5,646 bases of DNA from Rhodospirillaceae bacterium. Its GTDB lineage: Bacteria > Pseudomonadota > Alphaproteobacteria > MPNO01 > UBA2964. The stretch is from NCBI GenBank assembly GCA_002724505.1, contig PBOV01000105.1:2516-8161 (forward strand), in the 5' to 3' direction. Of the stretch, positions 1 through 5,449 are shown one piece after another. The notes beneath the pieces were generated by a model. That model did not search any database, was not told where the DNA came from, and worked only from the letters and a program-made list of their open reading frames with translations. Position 1 is the stretch's first letter; every line of letters starts with the position of its first letter. The position numbers and the translations under genes are program-made.

Positions 1-236
1 GTCGTAGGTGAAATCAATCCATGCAATAAACGAAGTAGTAAACTTTTTCCTGCACCATTTGGACCCATGATAACGGTAAGCTTACCGGTGACTAACGTCA
101 TTTCAATCTGATTAATGTAAGGGACACCGTTATACTCAAGGCTCAATCTACTGATTTTTAGGGGCAGCAAAACAGAATTATCGTTAAACGATCCGTTTAC
201 GAATAAATCCTTTTTCTTCGGCGGGACTTTAAACAT
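1..236 (-). CDS. tupC: Tungstate-type ABC transporter ATP-binding protein (TupC-like), N-terminal part only
   Basis: This is the first 78 codons of an ABC-transporter ATPase; the rest lies beyond the left edge. Translation of the minus strand gives a Walker A motif, GPNGAGKS, at residues 58-65, followed by a leucine-rich helix (LLLRLLHGLI) typical of the TupC group. Walker B, the ABC signature and the H-loop are outside the window. The protein would sit on the cytoplasmic face and hydrolyse ATP to drive oxyanion import through the permease encoded just upstream. The ATG at 236-234 overlaps the permease stop codon (8 bases shared), which suggests translational coupling and one operon. Walker A lies about 20 residues further in than is usual for compact ABC ATPases, so either there is an N-terminal extension or the true start is downstream, for example a TTG at codon 23. 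The tungstate assignment rests mainly on the neighbouring permease; molybdate is the alternative. Confidence 0.85.
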   Translation of the reverse strand, partial: MFKVPPKKKDLFVNGSFNDNSVLLPLKISRLSLEYNGVPYINQIEMTLVTGKLTVIMGPNGAGKSLLLRLLHGLISPT

Positions 237-951
237 TAGTATACCGTCCAGCTGTCAACCGCAGCGACATTACCGACGCATTTACAGCCAATGCAATGGC
301 TAAGAGTACAAGTCCAAGGGCTAGAGCTAAAGGTAGATCTCCTTTTGAGGTTTCAAGTGCTATGGCTGTGGTCATCACCCGCGTTAGATGATCAATATTT
401 CCACCGACAATCATCACCGCGCCTACCTCAGCAATTGCACGTCCAAATCCCGCAAGAGCAACCGTTATTAGTGAAAAACGACCGTCCCAGATTAGAGTCC
501 GGACAGCCTTCGGTCTTGGGATTGAGAGTGAATGAAATTGTTCTGAATACTCGGTGTTTAGGTCTTCAATAATTTGACGAGAGAGGGCAGCGACAATTGG
601 TAGGATTAGAATTACCTGGGCTATGATCATTGCAGTAGGCGTGTAAAGTAGACCGAACGACCCCATTGGACCGGCTCTAGAAAGTTGTAAATAGACTATT
701 AACCCGACAACAACGGGAGGAAGCCCCATCAAGGCATTTAGGAGGACCAAAACTAGACTTCTTCCGTAAAAACGGAGGGTGGCTAGAACGGCACCAAGCG
801 GTACGCCTATAATGATGGCGAAGGCTACAGCTGTCAGGCTGACGCGAAGCGATAGCACGATAATTTCTATTAGGTCTTTATCGCCAGAGAATATTAACTC
901 GAACGCTAATAAAAAGGCGTCTAAAAAATCTTGCATTTGATGTTTATTCAC
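229..951 (-). CDS. tupB: Tungstate-type ABC transporter permease (TupB-like)
   Basis: This is a 240-residue inner-membrane permease of the oxyanion ABC importer class, the usual length for TupB. Hydrophobic segments lie near residues 28-56, 64-90, 104-125, 158-184 and 206-229. The strongest signature is FGRAIAEVGAVMIVGGNI (169-186), followed by TRVMTTAIALETSKGDL (190-206), both characteristic of TupB/WtpB-type permeases. The loop that docks the ATPase lies near residues 130-157; where this family commonly has a Leu-Gly-Ala step it has Leu-Ser-Ile (142-144). The ORF opens with GTG at 951, but an ATG five codons in (936-934) gives the start more typical of the family, and neither has a good Shine-Dalgarno. 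The gene overlaps the ATPase gene downstream. A substrate-binding protein gene (tupA), often first in such operons, is not upstream; the divergent HD-domain gene is there instead. Tungstate rather than molybdate specificity is inferred from family resemblance. Confidence 0.88.
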   Translation of the reverse strand: MNKHQMQDFLDAFLLAFELIFSGDKDLIEIIVLSLRVSLTAVAFAIIIGVPLGAVLATLRFYGRSLVLVLLNALMGLPPVVVGLIVYLQLSRAGPMGSFGLLYTPTAMIIAQVILILPIVAALSRQIIEDLNTEYSEQFHSLSIPRPKAVRTLIWDGRFSLITVALAGFGRAIAEVGAVMIVGGNIDHLTRVMTTAIALETSKGDLPLALALGLVLLAIALAVNASVMSLRLTAGRYTNV

Positions 952-1086
952 TCAATTCGCAAATATTTCCAGCCAATAATCAAGAAAATAACGAATTCAT
1001 AGTAATTTTATAAGGTAACGTTTATCTTCTCTGGGGGCGATGGCTCCGCTACACTTTCGGTACTAAAAAATATAAAGGGTTGTCCA

Positions 1087-1845
1087 ATGGGTTTTGTAAA
1101 AGGACCATCAGAGCTAGCTGAAGAAGAAGAATTTAAGCGGATGCGGGAGCTTGGTGATTTTATGATTTATCGGTCCGCAATCAATAAATTGGCGGATGGG
1201 GAATGGTCGAGTGAAGAGACGAAGTTCAGTCTTGGTCCACTAAAACCTTCACTAATGGGGGAAGATCACCGCCTACCTAAAATGCCAGATAAACCTACGC
1301 TTACTGATTTCTTTAAGCTGCGTTTTGGTCCATCAAAACAACATCTACTCCAAAGCGCTGCCTTGGCTCAAAAGAATGGCCTCCCCGATAAAATGGTTTT
1401 GGCCTGTCTCTTACACGATGTTTCGGTTATTGCATTCTTTCGACCGGATCACGGGTATTGGGGTGCACAAATGCTGGAACCTTATGTTGATGAGGAGATA
1501 TCTTGGGCGATCCGAATGCATCAGGCATTACGTTTCTTCCCGGATGATTCAGTTGGTTATGAATATCCTATTGCCTATGCGAAAAGGTTCGGTGCGGACT
1601 ATAAAGTAGAGCCATATATTCAGCGTGACTATGAGTATGCTCGAAACCATAAATGGTATATGTCAGCCAGGCAGATTTGCCTCAACGATCTTTATGCGTT
1701 TGATCCAGACACATTAGTCTCAATTGATCAATTCGAGGATGTCATTGGGCGGCATTTTAAGAATCCGGAAGAGGGGCTGGGTAACGACAATACGCCAGCA
1801 TCACATATGTGGCGTACCCTCAGACGACCGGCGAATGCACTTTAG
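1087..1845 (+). CDS. HD-domain metalloprotein, PhnZ/MIOX-type di-iron oxygenase-like
   Basis: This is a 252-residue soluble protein with no signal peptide or membrane segment. The core is an HD domain: HLLQSAALA at 86-94, LLHD at 108-111, DHGYWGA at 121-127, RMHQALRF at 143-150, and a late Asp in CLNDLY (D201). The putative metal set is H86, H110, D111, H122, H145 and D201. This six-ligand order is that of the mixed-valent di-iron oxygenases PhnZ and TmpB rather than the shorter set of simple HD hydrolases. The tail (160-201) is rich in aromatic and basic residues (YPIAYAKRFGADY, RDYEYARNHKWY). The acidic N-terminal 70 residues match no domain I recognise. A clear AAAGGG ribosome site at 1074-1079 lies 7 bases before the ATG. 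The gene stands alone, divergent from tupB and convergent with the SDR gene. HD-domain membership is firm; oxygenase activity is inferred, a phosphohydrolase remains possible, and the substrate is unknown. Confidence 0.8.
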   Translation: MGFVKGPSELAEEEEFKRMRELGDFMIYRSAINKLADGEWSSEETKFSLGPLKPSLMGEDHRLPKMPDKPTLTDFFKLRFGPSKQHLLQSAALAQKNGLPDKMVLACLLHDVSVIAFFRPDHGYWGAQMLEPYVDEEISWAIRMHQALRFFPDDSVGYEYPIAYAKRFGADYKVEPYIQRDYEYARNHKWYMSARQICLNDLYAFDPDTLVSIDQFEDVIGRHFKNPEEGLGNDNTPASHMWRTLRRPANAL

Positions 1846-1912
1846 TTGATGAGAAGAATTTTTATAACACCCTGATCAATTATCCTATTTAATGTCGAGC
1901 TGATAGTCTATG

Positions 1913-1928
1913 TTAAGCTGGAGCTTAA
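1913..1928. repeat. Short perfect inverted repeat between convergent genes
   Basis: TTAAGCT and AGCTTAA face each other across a 2-base gap, which as RNA gives a 6-bp stem with a four-base loop. It lies in the 129-base gap between the convergent ends of the HD-domain and SDR genes. The stem is AT-rich and no U-run follows on either strand, so it is a poor intrinsic terminator. The rest of the gap (1846-1974) shows nothing recognisable. Confidence 0.3.
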
Positions 1929-1974
1929 GGAGTGGATGCGCATAATTTAGATACTTAAATGATGATATAAATTC

Positions 1975-2730
1975 TTAGTTAATTGAGACGTACCAGCCGC
2001 CATTGACATGCAGAGTTTGCCCTGTGGTATATCGTGAATTCGGACCGCATAGAAATCTTACTGTTTCAGAAAATTCCTCTGGGGTTCCTTCGCGGCCAAC
2101 TGGAATTGGCTTTGTTTGAAAATGCGGTGATGGTGATGTGGCCCCAGGCTTTTGGATTCTGCCGGGTGCGACACAATTTACTGTAATTTTTCGATCCGCT
2201 AGTTCAACGGCAAGGGCACCCGTTAGTCCGGCGAGCCCCATCTTTGCGGCGACATCGACGGAACGGTTAGGGTTTCCCGTATGAGCTGATGATGCTCCAA
2301 TATTTATAATTACACCACAACCATTCTCCGACAGGTATGGCACCGCTGCCTTGATGCACAAAAAGGCGCTATCAAGTTTGGTAGCCATATAATGGCGCCA
2401 TTCTTTGTAGGAAATATCAGTAATAGCGCCACTTGATGCTGGACCGACGTTATTTATTAAAATATCCAGCCTACCGAATTTGTTAACCGCTGCATCAATT
2501 AAATTTTTGACCTGTTCTTCTTTTGTAACGTCTGCGAGGCAAATGATAGCTTTACCGCCGAAGGCTTCTATCTCGCTTACAACCTGCGAGGCGATATCCC
2601 CGGACGTTCGGCCATTAATTACAACCCTTGCACCTGCTTTTGCTAAAGCTATCGCAATATTTCTTCCGATATTACCCGTGCTACCGGTGATTATAGCAAC
2701 CATCCCCTCGAGTTCTTTTTTTACCGACAT
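1975..2730 (-). CDS. SDR-family oxidoreductase, FabG-like, with degenerate active site
   Basis: This is a 251-residue classical-length short-chain dehydrogenase/reductase, cytoplasmic. The N-terminal nucleotide-binding motif reads TGSTGNIG (15-22); the middle glycine of the usual TGxxxGxG is Asn20. Further family marks are D67 in LADVT, NNVG (93-96, usually NNAG), VNCVAPGRI (184-192) and a FabG-like C-terminus, TTGQTLHVNGG (235-245). The catalytic centre is unusual. Aligned without gaps to E. coli FabG from the Asn position onward, the Asn becomes K118, the Ser becomes A146 (S147 is adjacent), the Tyr becomes D159, and only the Lys (K163) remains. The start ATG at 2730-2728 has an AGGGAA ribosome site 5 bases upstream (2736-2741 on the plus strand). 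The gene is monocistronic, divergent from the O-antigen-ligase-like gene. It may be a non-canonical reductase, as dienoyl-CoA reductases also lack the standard Tyr, or a nucleotide-binding protein without reductase activity. The substrate cannot be read from sequence. Confidence 0.9.
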   Translation of the reverse strand: MSVKKELEGMVAIITGSTGNIGRNIAIALAKAGARVVINGRTSGDIASQVVSEIEAFGGKAIICLADVTKEEQVKNLIDAAVNKFGRLDILINNVGPASSGAITDISYKEWRHYMATKLDSAFLCIKAAVPYLSENGCGVIINIGASSAHTGNPNRSVDVAAKMGLAGLTGALAVELADRKITVNCVAPGRIQKPGATSPSPHFQTKPIPVGREGTPEEFSETVRFLCGPNSRYTTGQTLHVNGGWYVSIN

Positions 2731-2940
2731 AACTGTTCCCTAATTTGCTTCATTGTTTAAAATAATTTAATACCTAATTCCGGCTTTCTAATGCCCCCAT
2801 GTCTCATTGGTCCTTTTTATAAAATTGCCGGTATGAAATTATAGTGCACTCTCATATCGATCTTAATATTTAAGGGCAGAGACAAAATTGTTTATAAAAC
2901 TGACGAGTTTCTGGCGTAAATTTATCGACGAAATTGTGTG
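2731..2940. promoter_or_regulatory. Divergent intergenic region (SDR / O-antigen-ligase-like)
   Basis: This is the longest gap in the window, about 210 bases, AT-rich, between divergently transcribed genes, so it should hold promoters for both. The only clear elements are the SDR ribosome site (2736-2741, minus strand) and a small AT-rich inverted repeat at 2862-2874 (CTTAA, TAT, TTAAG). I could not find a convincing pair of -35 and -10 boxes on either strand, and the plus-strand gene has no good Shine-Dalgarno. The regulatory role is inferred from gene orientation only. Confidence 0.35.
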
Positions 2941-4173
2941 ATGCAGAATATTCATAAGAGGCATTGGGCCTATGTCTTTAGTTTGGTAGGGCCGTTAGCT
3001 TATTTCTCTGTTTATGCGCTGTGGTTTCCGCTTTTGCTAATTATTCTTTGTAATTTTTCGCGTCTTATTAACAATTTTCGCACTGATGGCTTCCGATCGC
3101 TAGGGATTCACGCTCCATATTTCTTTCTCCCGCTGTTGGGTATTATTTCAGCAAGCTGGGCTATAGTGCCATCCGATGCAATTTCTACAGCATTAAAGTT
3201 TAGTTGCTATTTTATTATATCAATATTAGTTGGCCTCATTTTACGACGTATAACGGATGAAGAGAAAAGAAAAATTTATCTTAGCGCAGCAATTGGGCTG
3301 CTCGTAACGTTTCCCGTCTGCTTGCTTGATATTTCATTGGCGGGGAGCATCTCTACCCCCTTTAAGTCATCTGTTTACGGCGTTGAATATTATTATAACC
3401 GAGGTGCAGCAATTACAGCCTGCCTTCTGTTTCCTTTAGCTATAGGGCTTTATCGTTTTAAAAATAAATTGTTAGTTTCGGTTTTTATCTTGTTATGCTT
3501 GGGGATGATTTTTGGGCTTTATATGGAGGCGGCAAAGTTAGCCGTAATTATTGGCGCAATTATTTTCATTATAGTAAAATGGCAACCAAAGCTGTTTTGG
3601 CCAGTTGTCGTAATACCGCTTCTCATCACGTTTGTATTTCCATTTTTGTTTTTGACGCCATTTTCGGAAACCCAACAGTGTCAGCTTAATAATTTGAAGG
3701 CTTCGGCTATGCACCGAGTGATTATTTATCAGTTTGGCGCAAAAAACGTTATGAAGAAGCCTTTGCTTGGATGGGGAATGGACGCGTCGCGTTCTATTCC
3801 TGCTGGAACAGATCAAACCAATAAATTTAAGTGTAAAGATGCTGATGGGTTTATAACTGAAAGAAATTTCAGCAGTAATTTGCCTCTGCATCCGCATAAT
3901 GCAGGGATCCAAATATGGCTAGAACTAGGGCTTTTTGGAAGCGTATTATTAATTTTTTCTGTTTTACTCTTAATCAAACGCTTCAAAGAAGACCTTAGCT
4001 CCGATAAGGAGCTAGCTGCGCTGGCAGCAACATTCTGCTGTGCTTATACAATTTATAGTATCAGCTTTGGTTTATGGCAAAGCTGGTTAATGTTTTCAAT
4101 GATCCTAACTGGTGGGCTGGTCTTGACCTTACATACGAGAGAAGGCCGAAATCTAAGAACGAATAATATTTAA
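2941..4173 (+). CDS. O-antigen ligase / polymerase family membrane protein (WaaL/Wzy-like)
   Basis: This is a polytopic inner-membrane protein of about 410 residues with roughly ten or more hydrophobic segments. A GTG directly precedes the ATG at 2941; I chose the ATG, and residue numbers here count the GTG as residue 1. The family core is a large, presumably periplasmic loop at about 239-325 containing MHRVIIYQFG (258-267), NVMKKPLLGWG (270-280) and HPHNAGIQIWLELG (318-331), the Wzy_C pattern in which His and Arg residues are important in WaaL ligases. Upstream, YYYNRGAA (151-158) supplies another typical arginine (R155). Family members ligate or polymerise undecaprenyl-diphosphate-linked glycans at the periplasmic face. 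The loop also holds two cysteines, C248 and C299. There is no glycosyltransferase, flippase or other polysaccharide gene beside it, so ligase, polymerase and protein O-oligosaccharyltransferase cannot be distinguished. The gene looks more AT-rich than its neighbours by eye. Confidence 0.82.
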   Translation: MQNIHKRHWAYVFSLVGPLAYFSVYALWFPLLLIILCNFSRLINNFRTDGFRSLGIHAPYFFLPLLGIISASWAIVPSDAISTALKFSCYFIISILVGLILRRITDEEKRKIYLSAAIGLLVTFPVCLLDISLAGSISTPFKSSVYGVEYYYNRGAAITACLLFPLAIGLYRFKNKLLVSVFILLCLGMIFGLYMEAAKLAVIIGAIIFIIVKWQPKLFWPVVVIPLLITFVFPFLFLTPFSETQQCQLNNLKASAMHRVIIYQFGAKNVMKKPLLGWGMDASRSIPAGTDQTNKFKCKDADGFITERNFSSNLPLHPHNAGIQIWLELGLFGSVLLIFSVLLLIKRFKEDLSSDKELAALAATFCCAYTIYSISFGLWQSWLMFSMILTGGLVLTLHTREGRNLRTNNI

Positions 4174-4228
4174 ACCATCTCGTATCTAAAAAATTTTATT
4201 TTTGAAATATTTGTGTTTATTTTTGGAT

Positions 4229-4272
4229 CAGGGCAAACGAACTTCGGTCTAATTTAAAATCAGTTTGCCCTG
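4229..4272. terminator. Hairpin between convergent genes, possible transcription end for either or both
   Basis: CAGGGCAAAC (4229-4238) is exactly complementary to GTTTGCCCTG (4263-4272), giving a 10-bp stem with a 24-base loop. A second short pairing is possible outside it, between ATTTTT just upstream and AAAAAT just downstream (4278-4283). The position between the convergent ends of the O-antigen-ligase-like gene and the solute-binding-protein gene fits a bidirectional terminator. Against this, the bases directly after the stem are not a U-run on either strand: the T-rich side precedes the stem and the A-rich side follows it on the plus strand. It may act as an RNA 3'-end stabiliser or a weak terminator. 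Confidence 0.45.
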
Positions 4273-4282
4273 CACCTAAAAA

Positions 4283-5314
4283 TTAAAATTTAGCTTTTAG
4301 AAGCTTAGTATAGACGTCAAAGGCCCCCTTGATATCTGCCTTGGGTAAAGTCATTACACTATCAACAACCTTGGTTAAATCTTTGGCGTTCATAGGGTTT
4401 AAGCGAGATTTCCGCTTTTTGATGTCAGCTATAAAGGAGGGATCAGTCATTGTCTTATCAAAACCTTTTCTCCACGCGGCAACCAAATGATTAGGCATGC
4501 CCGGAGGGCCCGCCATAGAGCGGCCAATCTCGCTGCCTGCCCCAATCACGGCTAGAAATGTTTTTTCTGCTTTGGTGCGTCCAAATTCGACTACCGAAGG
4601 TGTGTTAGGTAGATAAGGTTTTCGATTAGATGCCATCTGAAAAATTGGTTTGAATTTGCCACTTTTTATATCGTCGGCATGCCGGACATTTAAGGTGGTC
4701 CAACTAGTAGCTGACGCGTCTAACTCCCCACGCTCAACGGCCAAAAATGATGTCTTTGTGCCTCGGTAGCCACTTATAATTTTGAACTTTGTTCCAGCAA
4801 ACATATTCATCGCTGCGACACCGATATAGGTGTAATTGCGGCGTCCAACTGAACCATATGTGTATTGTTTTTTCTTTGCGTCTTTCCAGCTTTTAAAGCC
4901 AGACCTTTTGTGGGCCATCGCAACGATATTAGCATCTGCAAAGCGACCAATATATTTATAGTTCTTTGCGTTAAAGCGAACTTTTGGATTGAAGAGGGTT
5001 TCCTGAACCACACTGATTTGGACTATTGATACCAGGCTACCGTCTTGGGCTCCGGCATTTGTTGTATAATTCATGGCCTTGTTACCCCCACTGCCTGGCA
5101 TGGATTGGACCACTACAGTCGGACTACCCGCAATGTGACGATTTACATGGCGAGAGAGGAGTTGCGCATAGAGACCATAGGCACCACCCATACTGCCGCC
5201 GATTACAATTTTAACAGTTTTCCCTTTATAAAAATCAGCTACCTTGTCGGCATTTGCCCCAAAAGGTAAAAATGTAGAAAAAATTAATACGAGGCCGATT
5301 ACCTTACCTTTCAT
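4283..5314 (-). CDS. Periplasmic solute-binding protein, TctC/Bug family
   Basis: This is a 343-residue exported binding protein of the tripartite tricarboxylate transporter receptor (TctC/Bug) family, at the usual length. A Sec signal peptide covers residues 1-22: basic MKGK, a hydrophobic core, and an ANA cleavage site before Asp23. Family marks in order are FYKGKTVKIVIG (28-39), the first ligand loop GGAYGLYAQLL (43-53), VVVQSMPGSGGNKAMNY (67-83), the SGYRGT loop (181-186), VERGELDA (193-200) and a C-terminal helical region. The protein should bind a small, often carboxylated solute in the periplasm. In the first loop, the family's usual Asp and Arg (GGxxDxxAR) are G47 and Q51, so ligand contacts may differ. 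Start choice is supported by AGGGAGA (5322-5328 on the plus strand) 7 bases before the ATG. No TctA or TctB membrane gene is adjacent, as is common for orphan Bug proteins. The substrate is unknown. Confidence 0.9.
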   Translation of the reverse strand: MKGKVIGLVLIFSTFLPFGANADKVADFYKGKTVKIVIGGSMGGAYGLYAQLLSRHVNRHIAGSPTVVVQSMPGSGGNKAMNYTTNAGAQDGSLVSIVQISVVQETLFNPKVRFNAKNYKYIGRFADANIVAMAHKRSGFKSWKDAKKKQYTYGSVGRRNYTYIGVAAMNMFAGTKFKIISGYRGTKTSFLAVERGELDASATSWTTLNVRHADDIKSGKFKPIFQMASNRKPYLPNTPSVVEFGRTKAEKTFLAVIGAGSEIGRSMAGPPGMPNHLVAAWRKGFDKTMTDPSFIADIKKRKSRLNPMNAKDLTKVVDSVMTLPKADIKGAFDVYTKLLKAKF

Positions 5315-5342
5315 AGCTAAATCTCCCTAGTTTTTATTACAG

Positions 5343-5348
5343 ATTATA
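5343..5348 (-). promoter_or_regulatory. Candidate -10 box for the TctC/Bug-family gene
   Basis: The minus strand reads TATAAT here, a perfect sigma-70 -10 consensus, 28 bases before the ATG at 5314. A start about 7 bases downstream would give a leader of roughly 20 bases that includes the ribosome site. At the expected 17-base distance the -35 position (5366-5371) reads TTCCAT, a poor match. A better TTGACC (5375-5380) is about 26 bases away, too far for a normal promoter. The call therefore rests on the -10 box and its placement. Confidence 0.4.
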
Positions 5349-5411
5349 AAAACCCTAAAATATTCATGGAAAATGGTCAAATGATTGGTTTGTATTACTT
5401 TTCGAAAGTCC

Positions 5412-5426
5412 AACTATTTGATAGTT
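5412..5426. repeat. Inverted repeat upstream of the PhyH-family gene, possible operator
   Basis: AACTAT and ATAGTT are perfect inverted copies separated by TTG, ending 13 bases before the GGAG ribosome site of the gene at 5450. The 6-3-6 arrangement and promoter-proximal position would suit a dimeric repressor or activator site. It is AT-rich, in an AT-rich gap, so chance occurrence is quite possible. No matching regulator gene is in the window. Confidence 0.25.
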
Positions 5427-5449
5427 TTGTCTAAATTTTGGAGCCGAAC

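Noticed and set aside
291..572. Plus-strand open frame inside tupB
   Set aside because: It runs antisense to a well-supported permease gene, its product resembles nothing, and its composition follows from the reverse strand of a membrane protein.
1031..1058. GC-rich patch with a GGGG...CTCC pairing upstream of the HD-domain gene
   Set aside because: The possible stem is only four pairs including a G-U and lies too far from the start codon to act as a ribosome site.
952..1086. Possible ModE-type operator or molybdenum-cofactor riboswitch before tupB
   Set aside because: I looked for the ModE-like palindrome and for a structured leader on the minus strand and found only scattered AT-rich words and two direct TAACG copies, with no convincing match.
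1325..1609. Second plus-strand frame inside the HD-domain gene
   Set aside because: It is an out-of-frame shadow of the HD gene with no ribosome site and no recognisable motif.
2480..2743. Plus-strand frame antisense to the SDR 5' end
   Set aside because: Its apparent hydrophobic protein is the complement of the Rossmann-fold coding sequence, and the SDR reading is clear.
3495..3912. Overlapping frames on both strands inside the O-antigen-ligase-like gene
   Set aside because: Both lie within one continuous, family-recognisable membrane protein and lack ribosome sites.
4807..5269. Frames on both strands overlapping the TctC/Bug-family gene
   Set aside because: They are shadows of a complete 343-residue protein with a signal peptide and family motifs throughout.
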